A stretch of DNA of 64,000 bases from Burhinus oedicnemus (lineage: Eukaryota; Chordata; Aves; Charadriiformes; Burhinidae). The DNA lies in NCBI GenBank assembly GCA_008921705.1, contig VFFE01007569.1:29369-93368 (forward strand). The letters are read 5' to 3'. Both the position numbers and the translations under genes were made by a program. Below are positions 1-11,562 of the stretch, piece by piece (the first letter of the stretch is position 1; every line of letters starts with the position of its first letter). The notes beneath the pieces were generated by a model. That model saw only the letters and a list, made by a program, of their open reading frames with translations. It made no database searches and was not told the DNA's origin.

Positions 1-45
1 TCTTAAAGGTCTTTTCCAACCTAAACGATTCTATGATTCTATGAT
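1..45 (+). mobile_element. CR1 3' tail, cut by the window edge
   Basis: The first bases read as the last part of a CR1 3'UTR followed by two ATTCTATG-type octamer units. The rest of the copy lies outside the window to the left. Confidence 0.9.
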
Positions 46-658
46 ACCATCTAGCAGTGAAGCTTCCAAGATTTATGAAAAGTCATTGTGAACAGTTCTC
101 AGTTATCTCTTGTAGTTATTTTCATATGAAATACTGTAGAATATGTAATGAATTCAAGGAGTGCAATTATATCTAACTCTAAATATACCTTTCTATATAT
201 TTACATACAGACACACACAAAATGCAGTCTATAAGAAAGTATTTTTGTGTGTGTATAGATATGTGAAAATTATTAGTATCATGGAAAAAGTTTTATTTGG
301 GAAGTTGATTCATGTGAATATACAGAGAGTGCATATATAGACTATTTAATGAACATACATACATATTGGATTAAACTTTTAAAGAAAATAATTTATGATC
401 TACATACCATGAAAGTGCTTATATTGATTTGTTTCATGCTTTTATTAAAAGTAATTAATTTTGTAGCAAAACCAAGCATAAATTTTATTTAAAGATATTG
501 TAAATCTCTCTTTCTCATTATCTAACTTAGAAGGACTATAACGGTAAATACAGTAAAAGCTTATCATTTTTGCAAATAATTCTGTTAGTAATTATTATCA
601 TTTACAAAAATTGGTGACAACACTCACTAAAAATCAGAAGTATGGGGGGGATTCTTTT
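46..658. other. AT-rich unique DNA
   Basis: No repeat, reading frame or RNA gene recognised. It is AT-rich with short TG/CA runs around 210-260. Confidence 0.5.
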
Positions 659-802
659 TGTATTGGGTTTGTGTGGCAAGGTTTTGGTAGCAGGGAGGCT
701 GCAGGGGTGGGTTCTGTGAGAAGATGCTAGAAGCTTTCCCCGTGTCTGATAGAGCCAATACCAGCCGGCTCCAAGACAGACCCGCCACTGACCAAGGCTG
801 AG

Positions 803-844
803 CCAATCACCAATGGTGGTAGCACCTCTGTGATAACATATTTA
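803..844 (+). promoter_or_regulatory. LTR-A promoter block: two CCAAT boxes and TATA-like box
   Basis: CCAAT at 803-807 and 810-814 lie about 25-30 bases upstream of CATATTTA (837-844). This is the usual retroviral U3 arrangement. Present-day activity is unknown. Confidence 0.45.
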
Positions 845-1048
845 AGAAGCAGGGGGGATGGGGGGAACTGCTGCACAATAGCAGCCAAAATAGAGGAGTG
901 AGAATGTGTGAGAGAAACAACTATGCAAACACCAAGGTCGATGAAGAAGGAGAGGAAGAGGTGCTCCAGGAGCCAGAGCAGAGATTCCCCTGCAGCCTGT
1001 GATGAAGACCATGGTGAGGCAGGTTGTCCCACTGTAGCCTATGGAGGT

Positions 1049-1254
1049 CCATGGTGGAGCAGATATCCACCTAAAGCCCACGGAGGACACCCATGCTGGA
1101 GCAGGTGGATGTGCCTGAAGGAGGCTGTGAGCCTGTGGGAAGCCCATGCTAGAGCAGGTTTGCTGACAGGACATGTGACCCCACGGGGGATCCATGCTGG
1201 AGCAGTCTGTTCTTAAAGGACTGTATCCCCTGGAAAGAACCCATGCTGGAGCAG
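1049..1254 (+). repeat. Minisatellite inside LTR A, five units of about 48 bp
   Basis: A core close to CCATGCTGGAGCAG recurs starting at 1049, 1091, 1144, 1192 and 1241, so units are 42-53 bp apart. The LTR copy at 47894 has only one clear unit (about 48193), so the array varies in length between copies. Confidence 0.75.
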
Positions 1255-1265
1255 TTCATGAATAT

Positions 1266-1607
1266 TTTGCACTTCTACTTGTTGAACTTCATGAGGTTGC
1301 TTTCACACTATTTCTCCAGCCTGTTGAGGTCTCTCAGGATAGCAGCACAAACCTCTGGTGTATCAGCCACTCCTCCCAGTTTTATGTCATCTGCATACCT
1401 GCTGAGGGCACACTGCTCCATCATCCAGATTATTAATGAAGACATTAAACAGGACTGGATCTACTATTGATCCATGGGATACACTACTAGTTACTGGCCT
1501 CCAACTAGACTTTGTGTCACTCATCAAGACCCTCAGGACCCAGCCATTCAGCCAGTTTTCCATCCACCTCACTGTCTGTTTGTTCCTCCTATACTTCATC
1601 AGCTTAG
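1266..1607 (-). mobile_element. CR1 fragment (ORF2 reverse transcriptase part)
   Basis: Read on the minus strand, this is CR1 ORF2. Residues such as WLNGWV and PVLFNVFINNLDDG (about 1430-1580) match the region just before the catalytic FADD box of CR1 reverse transcriptase. Both ends of the element are missing. It abuts the LTR-A fragment directly, so either the CR1 landed there or a deletion joined them. It is too short and mutated to be functional. Confidence 0.85.
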
Positions 1608-2212
1608 CAGTAACACTGGCAGTATGTTATCGCCAGTAGCATTTGTATTAACAGCAGCAATAATAGTAATCCTAATAATAATGTTATTTCCTAACTTAAA
1701 CTGCTAACATTTAACTTTAGGATTTTAAAATATGTTATATTCAAGGGAAATACGATTATTAGTTCTTGGAGCGTCCTGGATTTTGTGGAAGAACGAAATT
1801 TACATGAGAAGAAATACAAAACTGGTCATTTCAGAAAGTCAATGCAGTGTCAGCCATAGTTTTGCTTAGATCCCTGGGATTCAATGTAGACTAATAAAAA
1901 GAAAAGAAAATCAGGCATGAAGAACCTCCAAACCACTAGTCAGCTCGTCAAGAACTGCATGGAAGTGCAGGAGCAACTGAATTGGGTGAAACTTCCTCAT
2001 TCCTGAGAATTACAGTCATAATCTCTTTATGAGCAAACAGGAACAACCTTATGAATTTGAAGCACCAAGGATTGTTGTTGACCTAACTGAAATCTTCTAT
2101 ATCTAATCAAATACTATTGTTATTAAAGTTATTATTAAACAGATATTATTAAAATAGTACATTACTTAGGCTTAAATTAACACAGATAGCCTCCCTATTA
2201 ATACTCTGAAAA
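1608..2212. other. AT-rich unique DNA
   Basis: Nothing recognised. Confidence 0.5.
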
Positions 2213-2640
2213 GTGATCTGCAAGAAAACCTACCATCACCAACCCCTCCTCTCTGGTGTTACACATCCTTGCCCATGTCCCTTGGACCCCCAGGCCAATG
2301 GTGTCAGTTTCCCTCAGACCAGGGCTGTGGGTGTTGCAGGGACAGTCAGCATCCCTTGGTCCCTACTGAGAAGAGCGGGGTGCCCGTGGTGGGTGTGGCA
2401 CGCTTGGCCCAGGGACCCTGGTGGGACTCTGCGGATGTGTTTCTACCCCCACTGTCCTCCTTGAAATGAGGATGGTCTTATCACTGCTGCCCTATCATTT
2501 CCTCAGTAGAAATTGCAACAATACCACAGGGAGCACCAAAAAAAGAGCTCCTGGTTTGGGCTCGTGTCAAAACCTGAAGCTTTCTGCCTCCTCAGGACTT
2601 AGGAGGAAAAAGACTTTCCCTTAGCTTTACTTGAAGCAGA
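2213..2640. other. Unidentified GC-richer island
   Basis: Clearly richer in G and C than its flanks (especially 2270-2460), with few CpGs. It does not read as CR1 or as any LTR type found elsewhere in the window. Short open frames here do not resemble a protein I know. It could be an old unclassified repeat or a non-coding conserved block. Confidence 0.35.
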
Positions 2641-2796
2641 ACTGCCCCCCACGTTAGCATAGCTTGTCCTAATATGAGAAAGGAAAGAGTATCTTTTATG
2701 CAGTATAATTTGTAAGCGGAAGACTTCATTTTTTCCGAAGTGGGTCAATGTTTTACAACTAAAAAATGGAAATTAGAATGTTATTTACATTCACAA

Positions 2797-2818
2797 TAAA
2801 CAAACAAACAAACAAACA
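2797..2818. repeat. (CAAA)n microsatellite
   Basis: About five tandem CAAA units. Confidence 0.9.
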
Positions 2819-2965
2819 ATCAAAAACAGCAGTGACTTTTCCCTAGGAGTTTATATTTTCTGCTCCTCGTCATCGATCAAAGCACTGTTTTGGGGGTTGA
2901 TTGTTTTTTCACTCTCTGATGTGAGTTTTATTCTGGCTTGACAGGTAATATTTAAGCAGTCTCTG

Positions 2966-2980
2966 TGCGGCCCCTAGTGG
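2966..2980 (-). promoter_or_regulatory. Possible CTCF-type site
   Basis: On the minus strand the bases read CCACTAGGGGCCGCA, one mismatch from the core CTCF consensus (CCASYAGRKGGC). It lies in otherwise AT-rich unique DNA. A single motif match is weak evidence. Confidence 0.2.
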
Positions 2981-5900
2981 AGAGACTTCTATACAAAGCA
3001 TTATTTGAGTGAGAAAACTTCATTAGCAATAATAATACCTGTGTTCTACTGATCTGTTTTGTTTTGGGGTTTTTTTGTCCTAACAAATATTAGAAGTCAG
3101 ATTTATACACATAATAAAGTTTGCTGTATGAGAAGTAGTGAAAATTGACGTACCTGTGTTGGTAAGAGATCTGTACCTCATACGTGAATCAAATTCTGCT
3201 TATAAGAGTCTAATTGTGGTGGAAGTCCAATAAAATCCATAGAATTAAAGACAGTAAGATGCATAACAGAGCACAAACTGTGGGTGCTAATTTTTCAAAC
3301 ATTAATTTCACTTGCAAAAAAAGAAAATTTTTAGGAGGTTTTTTCAGGCTGATAGAAAGAACTTGACCAGCATCAGCACAGCTGGGAAAGTAAGTATAGC
3401 ACATTAAGATATTTTAGCATCACAAATAAATAAAATAATGAACTCTATTTGATGTATTAATTCTTACATATTTTCAAAAGAATTAAGCATTAGATACTCA
3501 TAAGTATTTTTGTGGTACAGCCTAGGTCCACAAAGAGAGAGATACGGGGTGGACACTTTAAGTTCAAAATGTATCTTCCCAAAATCACTGTTCAGCTTTA
3601 TAACTGCAGAGCTCTTTAATTCCTCAGTTTATTAGAAGAAAATTCCTTTGTTCCCTACAGTTATACTACAGTCAGAGAGCTATAGTGAAATTGTCAAATT
3701 TGCTATTTTTTTTTCTTTTTCGCTTTTGACACAAAACCTGTAGATATATTCATTTTTTTAGCTTAAGCATCTCATTCCCCCTCCCCTGCTCTCTTTTCCC
3801 CAAGAAAAAGTAGAAGGACCTCACAATACCTCCCAGTTCATCAGTACCTGAAGCACTTAGCTGAACCCTGGGAAAACAGAATCATCACTGTTCTTGTTCC
3901 ATTTAGAACAGAGACTTGAACCCAGATGTTCCACTTCCCCCAAATACTCAGTAGAGTGTCTGTACTAAGAATGTAAATGGAGCCAGAAATAAAATATGAA
4001 GAGCTGCTACATAACTGTTAGCATGCTTCCTGGCATAGTTCGGCCAGTGCCAGATAGTGCTTGTTAATGCAGTGCTGAAACACGAGTCGCAGGATGCCAC
4101 ATGCCAGGGAATATTCTTGAAAGAACTATAGATGAGGCTGCCCTATTTTTGGAGAGGAAAACTGTTTTTAGGCAGAAAGATACAAGCAGTACTGTGCTGT
4201 TTGTCCTCCCAGCCAGGTCTCATTTTTTATAGGTACAGAAATGTAGTTTATGATATTGTAAAGGTGCGTCGGGCTTTTTTTAAGTCTCTGTTGTTGATGT
4301 TATTCCTTTTTGGAATCTGGATGTGGATTATCCATCATGCTGTGGAATCTTTCATATTATTTCAAAGACATACTGAATATTTAAATGTAACAGAGACAAC
4401 TTCAACTGCATTAATTCAGAATATCCTATATTCTGAAGAAATACCTGCAATAACCCACTTAATGTGTTGAGGGCAGGTACAAATTCAAATATTTGATTCA
4501 GTTGTAGTAGATTATTGTCTTAATCAGTCTCCTACATTCCAGTTGTCCAATCTGATTAGTCAAGCAGGTTGAAGAGCACTTCGTTCAGTCCAAGAGTAGG
4601 CTTCTACCTGTTTTTGAACGGCTAGACTTACATTTAGCATTTTGTACTGGTTGATTTCTACAGTTCCTCACCACAACATGGGTTTAGTCTTCTTAGGCTG
4701 TAAATGTTTTATTCTACTGGCTTCCCATAACTTTCTGAAGTTAAAAATCTTATAATAGAGATAGATCTCCTGTTACTACTGGGATGGTTTTCAAATACTG
4801 GCAATGGAGTGATAGCACCAAGGAAGGAAGGAGCTTTTTATTGATACAGCCAGCCTCTAGGAGAATAAAGGAGTCTTAAACATCTCTTTTCACAGGTCTG
4901 GGAATAGGTTGAGTTAACAAAGGGTTAAAAGAAAAACTGATGAAAATGAATGCAACTTAATATTACTTCTTAATTTTATTCTTCTTTGATAGTTTAAAAT
5001 TACCAACCTTTTTCCATTCTTTCTGATCTAAGTAGGCATAGATAAATAGAAATAAAACCATAGTGGTTCTTGAATTTATGAAACTGAAACATCTTTTAGC
5101 CATCAGAAACTGAAGACAGGCATTTGTTGTTAAGCAAGCATGTATTTTAATAATCTCTGCTTTGTTACAGATTTTTTTTTTCCCCTGAGGTGATGTGAAA
5201 GGACAAATAATATAAAATAGACCTTAATAGAGTGGCTCATCTCTGAGAGCTCTATGAGGGTAACTAAATGCAACATTACTCACTTGAAGAAATCCCTGGA
5301 GGTTGTAAGACCAATAGGTTTCCAATTTCATGATGCAACAAAATATGAATTTCTCTATTAATTGTTTGAAAAAAATGAGGCTTTGCTATTATCTGCATAG
5401 ATGAGGTCTGAGTTGTTTTACAATGTTGGATAGCTACATTTTTTTCAGTTTTCCCTGTTTACTTTTAAACCAGTATAAACTTTATAATAAATGAAGCCTA
5501 TAAGTACCTAAATTTTACATTGTACCACATTTCTTAATCACTTTTTTTTTATCCCTCCTAAATTCTGTGCAATAAATGTGTAAGATACTAGTGCATGGGG
5601 TTTCAACGTACTGAAACATGACTCCCTTTACTTCCATGCACATTTATGTGTAGGACAAAGAAAGGACTTTAAGGCAGTTATGGTTGTCATTTGTAGTAGA
5701 CTCTAACCTTTTCTAACACAGTAAGTACCTTTATCTGTAGGGCAAAACCTGATTTTTCTTAATACAAGGTTGACATTGGAAGTTTTATAAGGGAAATAAA
5801 ACAAAAGAAAATCAATAACAGAATGGCTTTATTGGAGAGGCATAGGGGAAGAATGATGCATTTTCTTTCAGAAATATAAAAACTGAGGGATGTTCTGTGC

Positions 5901-7558
5901 CACTGTAAATTGCATTCTGGCCAGCCGTATGCACCTAGACAGTTTCCTTCATCTTCTTTCTAATAGCTTAAGTTTAAAAATTGTGAGTGTGTGTATTTTT
6001 ACATATGACATATATACACTCCAAATACATTCCCTTCATTCCCTCATTTTAGTTCTTTAATACTGTTATTGGAGACAATTTCACTGCCTTTGCACCTAAT
6101 ATGCTTTCAGTGTAAGTCTGCATCACCTTTTGAAAACAGAATCCACCCATACTCCAAACTAAATGGAAGCCATGTATCTGCATTAGCATGGTACTAAGCT
6201 TGAACCATGAATCAGAAAGATTTATTAGTTTGGACTTAATCCTGCACTATTACTAAAAGCTTAGTCAGCTTCAGCATGGGAAGAGCTACCTTGCAACTTT
6301 CTGCAAAAGATTGTGTAGACATACCCTTTCATTTTTATACTGCTGCTAAATTACACATAGTTATATTGCAGTTTTTGTACTTTTGAATCATATGTTCATA
6401 GTTATCATTATTCATGTAACCAAAATCTCAGTTGACCATCTGAGTGATGTTGAAGTTGTATTTAAATTACCATGATCTGTTATTTCTAGGGGTTTTTTTT
6501 CAGGGAAGCTGGGTAACGTAAAATGATAAGAAACTGTTGTGCACCTTGTTTCACCCTGAGATGGAGCTGTGATGCAAGCTGGGACAAGCACTATGCCTAG
6601 AAATGCAGAAACACTTAGAGGTTTATTAACATAAACATAGACATAGTGACCCTGTCTGTTTGATGGTCAGATGAGGGATTTTTAATATCTTGATACACTG
6701 ATGAAATTATGATAATAAATTATTCTGATATCATACCTTATGATTAATATTTTTACTTTCAAATCCTATGGCACATGAATTAAGTTTTGAAATAATCCTT
6801 ATTTCTTTGAAGGTTATACTAGGTCTATATCCTAATATGTGCAAACGGGATGAGTTAACAAATATTTCTGCAATGATACTCTTTACTGTCTCTGAATGTA
6901 TTTATATGAAAACTGAAGATGAATTATTTAATTTCAGAATGTACATATGAACAAATAACTATATATTTTTACATTTATTAAAATTAATAAATCATGAAAT
7001 TTCTTCTAGTTCACATAGATGCCTTCTAAGAGGGTGACAAAAGTGAACTTTCTGTAGAGCAATGCAAGACCATAACTTTAGTTCTAGCTGTTTTATGAGA
7101 AAAATAAGTATTGCTAGCACCAGCAATCCTGATAACACTAATACAAATAGAACTATTCCCAGCTGCTGTCACACACCAATTTTAAAACTTCAGTATGACT
7201 CTTTCATGGATGCAGTTCCTATAGGTCTCTAGCTTTTGTTTTACAACCTACATAATTCATAAGCAACAAGTCCAGGTCCCCAGGAGACAACTACGTTTAG
7301 AATCATAGAATCACAGGATAGTTTGGGTTGGAAGGGACCTTTAAAAGTCATATAGTCCCAACCCCCCTGCCATAAACAGGGAAATCTTCAAATAGATTAG
7401 GTTGCTCAGAGCCCTGTCCAGCCTGATCTTGAGTGTTTCCAGGCATGGGACATCTACCACCTCTCTGGGCAATCTGCTCCACGGTTTCACCACCCTCGAC
7501 ATAAAAAAATGTATTCCTTATATCTAGTCTAAATCTACTCGCTTTTAGTTTAAAACCA

Positions 7559-8101
7559 TTACCCTTGTCCTATCACAACAAGCCCTGCTACAAAGTTTGT
7601 CTCCATCTTTCCTGTAGGAAAGTACTTTAAGTACTGAAATGCCACAAGAAGGTCTCCCCGGAGCCTTCTCTTCTCCAGGCTGAACAACCCCAACTGTCTC
7701 AGCCAATCCTCACAGGAGAGGTGCTCTAATCCCCTGTTCATTTTTGTGGCCCTCCTCTGGACCTGCTTCAACAGGTCCATGTCTTTCCTGTGCTGAGGAC
7801 TCCAGAGCTGGACACAGTACTCCACATGGGATCTCACAAGAGCCGAGCAGATGGGCAGAGTCTCCTCTCTTGACCTGCTGGCCACACTTCTTTTGACGCA
7901 TCTCAGGATACAATTTGCCTTCTGGACTGTGAGCGCACATTGTTGGCTCATGTCCAGCTTTTCATCAGCCAGTACTCCCAAGTCCTTCTTGGCAGGGCTG
8001 CTCTCAATGCTTTCATTCACCAACCTGCACTGATACTGGGAGTTGCCCCGACCGAGGTTCAGGATCCTGCACTTGGCCTTGTTGAACCTCATGAGGTTCA
8101 C
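7559..8101 (-). pseudogene. CR1 ORF2 C-terminal reverse transcriptase remnant
   Basis: A 180-codon open stretch on minus. It covers the part of CR1 ORF2 downstream of the catalytic aspartates: residues [14 protein letters not shown] near the start, [16 protein letters not shown], then [13 protein letters not shown] and [17 protein letters not shown]. This part folds as the thumb and connection region of the reverse transcriptase that copies CR1 RNA at a nicked target. It is a piece of a larger broken ORF. The upstream portion (8170-8470 and 9264-9426) is interrupted by frameshifts and the LTR. Confidence 0.85.
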
Positions 8102-8600
8102 ATGGGTCTACTTCTTGAGCCTGTCCAGGTCCTTCTGGATGGCAATCCATCCCTCAGGTGTGTCAACTGCACCACTCAGCTTGATGTCATGTGAAAACTG
8201 CTGAGAGTACACTCGATCCCACTGTTGATGTCAATGATAAAGGTATTAAACAGTACTGGTCCCAATATAGATACTTGGAGGGCACCAGTTGTCACTGACC
8301 TCCATCTGGACATTAAGCTGTTGACCACTACTCTCTGGATGTGACCAACCAAGCAATTCCTCATCCACCAAACAGTCCACCTATCAAATCCATATCTCTC
8401 CAGTTTAGAGGGGGGGGATGTTGTGGGGGACTACGTCAAAGGCCTTACACAAGTTCAGATAGATGACATCCTGTCGCGTTAAAAGGAATGCAGTTTTGAT
8501 ATTTGTCTGTCAGAGTCCCAGGACTTTCACTGATCCGTCTATCAGAGTCCCCACAAAGGACTTGCACTGAGTCAGATTCACAAAAATCGAAATTAGTTAT

Positions 8601-8606
8601 TTTATT
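8601..8606 (-). terminator. Poly(A) signal of the solo LTR
   Basis: AATAAA on the minus strand, 130 bases before the LTR end at 8472. This is the expected position at the R/U5 part. Confidence 0.55.
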
Positions 8607-8860
8607 GAGAGCGACAGAACAGATTCGAGATTGCCGTTGATAAATTCACTGACTACAATAGCGCTATTAAGGTTAATATTGCTAGCAAAACCAATGATAA
8701 TAATACAACAACCCAGGGGTAACATTCACCAGAGGGTGAAAGGCGCAGCGCTTACCCAGAAGGCGTCCCTGCCTGGGGTGGAGGAAGAGAACGCAGCCCG
8801 TCAGCTGGTCCGTCAGGTATTGAGGTTCTTCTCTCCCAATTTAACAGCCATTTTCTCTGT

Positions 8861-8870
8861 CTTTTTATCC
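8861..8870 (-). promoter_or_regulatory. TATA box of the solo LTR
   Basis: Minus-strand GGATAAAAAG, about 260 bases upstream of the LTR poly(A) signal. Confidence 0.55.
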
Positions 8871-9426
8871 CCAAAATTACAAGGTTTCCCTCCCCTAGGT
8901 GACGTATAGTATGATTTGGGTGGAGAGACGAGTGCTATAGTCATATATGTTTAGCATGATCTCGATAATCTTCATTAGCATATGCAGGGGTGTCAACTTT
9001 AATATGCATTTCACAGGTAATGAGGCAGAGGTCAGTCATCGGGCACGCTAGCCTTCGAAGAAACAAAGAACTACACAAGTTCCTGTTTTCTTGTCTTCAC
9101 TGACAAAAAAGCAGGGCTGTCCTGTCTCCGCAGGGCCCCTCCTGATCTGCATCCCGTGCTGGCCAGGCGAGTCTCCACTTCTTCGGCCTGCACAAGAGAT
9201 AGCAAGGCCAGTCTTAATTGTTCCTTGAGCACAAAGACTTTACCTCATTATCCAAATTCCACACATCCATAGCTCTTCCCTTGTCCACTGATGTAGTCAT
9301 TCCATTATAGAATGGCACTATGTTGGTCAGGTAGCACTTGCCCTCGGTGAAATCATGCTGGCTGTCGCTAATCACCTCCTTGTCCTCCATGTGCCTTAGC
9401 ATAGCTTCAAGGAGCATCTGTTCCAT

Positions 9427-10462
9427 CCTCCTCACTCGCCGAGGAGACCAGCTCCAGTGAGGTAAGTCCACACTGGGGAAGGGGATCAAGGTGAAAAAGG
9501 CTGTCAAGGAGCTCTCTTTTGGGGCTCTTGAAGGCCGGAGAAGCGGCTAGCTCATGCCGGCACCAGCAGCATGGGGGAGGGCTGCTGATGTGTGCAGGGG
9601 CAGAGCCAGCACCACCAGCAGCAGTTCTAAATGTACCCTTCCGGAGCCCAGTGACCGGTCACCGTGCACCAAGGAACTCAGTCAGCACTCAGCGAGGTAA
9701 GTTCAACTGGTGGTAACTGGTCCCCCTCCTGCATCAAGAGGAAAGCTCTACTCAAGTAGAGGTCATCGCCCTCCCAGAAGAGGACCTAGCCATGGTTACC
9801 ACTCATCCGAAATCCCTTGCAAGAAGGAATGTGGAGACCCAGACAGAGCTTCTAGAAAAACATGCAGCCATGCAGGTCTCTGGCTGCAGGGAGTGCCTGA
9901 GCCTGTCACTCGCACTGGAGGACAGCAGAGACACCACCTGTGTGTGGTGTGACCAGGTGAATGACCTGCTCAGCCTGGTGGCAGAGCTGAGGGAGGAAGT
10001 GGACAGGCTCAGGAGCATCAGAGAGTGTGAGAGGGAGATAGATTGGTGGAGCCACACCTTGAGGCCAAGGCAGCAGACAGAGGGCCCACAAGCAGTAAAG
10101 GATCCCCTCCCCTCTTGCCACCAGGCAGGAGGAGGGGAACTAGGAGATGGGGGGGACTGGAAACAGATCCCTGTTTGGGGAGACAGGCAAGTCCCCTCCC
10201 GGCCTCTCTCACCTTCCCTGTTGCCCTTACACAACAGGTCTGGGGCTCTGGAACTTGAGGGCCAGGCAAATGAGGAAATAGGTGAAGATTCTTCCAGGGG
10301 GTTGCCTGGGGTGAGTCAGTCAGTCCCATGCATTAGGACTGCTTCTGTTAAGAGAAAAAGGAGGGTAATTGTTGTAGGCGATTCCCTTCTGAGAGGAACA
10401 GAGGGCCCCATATGCCAACCAGATCCATCCCACAGGGAAGTCTGCTGCGTCCCTGGGGCAGG
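9427..10462 (+). mobile_element. CR1 5'UTR plus ORF1 start, inverted (block a)
   Basis: Plus-strand CR1 sequence between two minus-strand CR1 blocks. The GC-rich first ~365 bases fit a CR1 5'UTR; 9792 onward is ORF1. It stops within ORF1 just after the GDSL box (residues REVCCVPGA), where text switches within a few bases to antisense ORF2 (10463). The next bases of ORF1 reappear, about 30 bp further on in the gene, at the far end of block b (12155). That suggests both came from one RNA. Confidence 0.85.
9792..10462 (+). pseudogene. CR1 ORF1, N-terminal part with GDSL esterase start
   Basis: ORF1 encodes the RNA-binding/esterase partner of CR1 reverse transcriptase. The ATG at 9792 has a good context (AGCCATGG). 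Visible in order: a Cys pair motif C32-x2-C35 and C50-x2-C53 (a zinc-binding or PHD-like finger in CR1 ORF1); a leucine-rich heptad stretch at about 55-85 suggesting a coiled coil; a low-complexity linker; and the SGNH/GDSL esterase opening [11 protein letters not shown] with the predicted nucleophile Ser at about residue 198. The frame stays open to 10880, but everything after about residue 223 is antisense ORF2, so the rest is chimeric. The esterase is cut after its first block. Confidence 0.85.
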
Positions 10463-11562
10463 TGCGTCCCTTGCTACATTCAGATCCAGCTGTGCCTTGG
10501 CCTTCCTGACCCCATCCCTACACAACTGGGCAACATCCCTGTACTCTTCCCAGCATACCTGTCCCTGCTTCCAGTGCCTGTGCGTTTCTTTCTTGCCCTT
10601 CAGTTTGACCAGCAGGTCTCAACTCAACCGTGCAGGTCTCTTGCCCTCCTTTCCTGATTTCTTACACATGGGGATTGAGAGCTCTTGCTTTCTGTGGAAG
10701 GAGTCCTTAAAGACTTGCCAGCTCTGTTCTGCTCTCTTGTCCCTGAGGGCAGTTTCCCAGGGGGTCCTATTGGCTAACTCTTTGAAGAGCTGGAAGTTTG
10801 CTTTCCTTAAATTCAGGGTCCTGACTTTACTCTTCGCCCGACCCATATGCCTCAGGACTACAAACTCCACCAGTGCATGATCACTGCAGCCCAGGCTGCC
10901 TCCAATCTTGATGTCACCAATTAGCTCGCTTGAGTTGGTGACCATAAGGTCCAGTATCGCATCTCCTCTGGTGGGACTATTACCTGGCTTAAGATGTTAT
11001 CCTCGATGCACTCCAGAAGTGTCCTGGATTGCCTATAGCTTGACGTGCTGCTTTTCCAGTAGATGTCAGGGTGGTTGAAGTCCCTCAGCAGGGCAAGAGC
11101 CTGTCAGCTTGATGCGTCCTGTAGCTGGAGTAAGAAAGCTTTGTCAATAGGCTCCCCTTGAGTGGGCAGCCTGTAGTAAACACCAACCACAAGGTTCCCT
11201 TTGTTGCCTTGGTCTCTTATTCTTACCCATAAGCTTTCAACCTGTTCATGGCTCTTCTTCAGAGACTGCTCTTCACACTCTATCGATTTCTTTAGGTAGA
11301 GGCCAATGCCTCCGCCCCTCCTTCCTTGCCTGTCCCTTCTGAACAGCCTGTAGCCATAGATAGCCACACTCCAGTCGTGGGACTCATCCCACCAAGTTTC
11401 AGTAATGACAACTAGGTCATAGCTTTCTAGCAGCACAGTGGCTCCCAGCTCCTCCTGTTTGTTGCCCATACTGCGTACATTGGTGTAGAGGCACTTCAGT
11501 AGGCCTGTTGGCCATGTCACCTTCTTAGAGGAACACTCCCCAGTTCCTTTTAGGTATTTCAC
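10463..11562 (-). pseudogene. CR1 ORF2 endonuclease remnant
   Basis: Apurinic-type endonuclease that nicks the target DNA for CR1. From 11562 downward: CLYTNVRSMGNK (conserved Asn), VVITETWW (catalytic Glu), the loop RRGGGIGLYLK, then a frame break near 11100. In the next piece the normal GDFN box reads RDFNHPDIYW, a substitution at the motif. Further on (10619-10945) the SDH catalytic box is retained as GCSDHALVEF, followed by the linker KVRTLNLRKANFQLFKEL. At least one frameshift and the altered GDFN box make it inactive. Confidence 0.85.

Larger units (their letters stand above)
659..1262 (+). mobile_element. ERV LTR type A, 5' part (3' end missing)
   Basis: This segment matches, base for base over long stretches, the start of the LTR at 47894-49103 (shared text from TATTGG onward, then GTTTTGGTAGCAGG). 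It begins TG at 659. U3 promoter elements are visible: CCAAT boxes at 803-807 and 810-814 and a TATA-like CATATTTA at 837-844. The poly(A) signal and U5 seen in the other copy are absent, because the sequence runs directly into a minus-strand CR1 near 1263. No retroviral genes accompany it. The family is an avian ERV LTR by memory of its text; the class is not settled. Confidence 0.8.
2641..7290. other. AT-rich unique DNA, about 4.6 kb
   Basis: No mobile element recognised. It holds the (CAAA)n tract and the CTCF-like motif listed separately. The longest reading frame is a plus-strand 112-codon one at 4132-4470 with no recognisable domain; it is probably chance. Confidence 0.5.
8472..9263 (-). 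mobile_element. Solo ERV LTR, 792 bp, with 5-bp target duplication
   Basis: The insert begins TGTCGCG and ends TTCCACA on plus, giving the TGT...ACA ends of a retroviral LTR. It is flanked by CATCC at 8467-8471 and 9264-9268. Removing the insert and one CATCC restores continuous CR1. Transcription direction is minus: GGATAAAAAG (TATA box) at 8861-8870 and AATAAA at 8601-8606, followed by a U5-like tail. No internal retroviral genes are present, so this is a recombination-derived solo LTR. Many CpG dinucleotides survive, unlike in the surrounding CR1, suggesting a fairly recent insertion. Five-base duplication and ~800-bp length do not by themselves fix the ERV class. Confidence 0.88.
7291..9426 (-). 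mobile_element. CR1, 3' half (block c of a scrambled copy), split by an LTR
   Basis: Minus-strand CR1 with the 3' tail at 7291-7310, 3'UTR to about 7560, then ORF2 reverse transcriptase upward to about 9426. The CR1 text stops at 8471 and resumes at 9264 with a solo LTR in between. Without that LTR the CR1 is continuous across GATGACATCC/ATAGCTCTTCCC. At its upper end it joins a CR1 5' segment in the opposite orientation (9427-10462). A further block of the same element (10463-12155) lies beyond. Many indels and stops show it is dead. Confidence 0.93.

Noticed and set aside
4132..4470. 112-codon frame with one hydrophobic stretch
   Set aside because: No recognisable family or supporting signals. 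Length is within chance for a 64-kb AT-rich window.
9803..10329. Minus-strand frames opposite CR1 ORF1
   Set aside because: Shadows of the ORF1 frame in GC-rich DNA with no family resemblance.
10463..10880. Continuation of the ORF1 frame past the esterase box
   Set aside because: Past 10462 the DNA is antisense CR1 ORF2, so the open frame is accidental.
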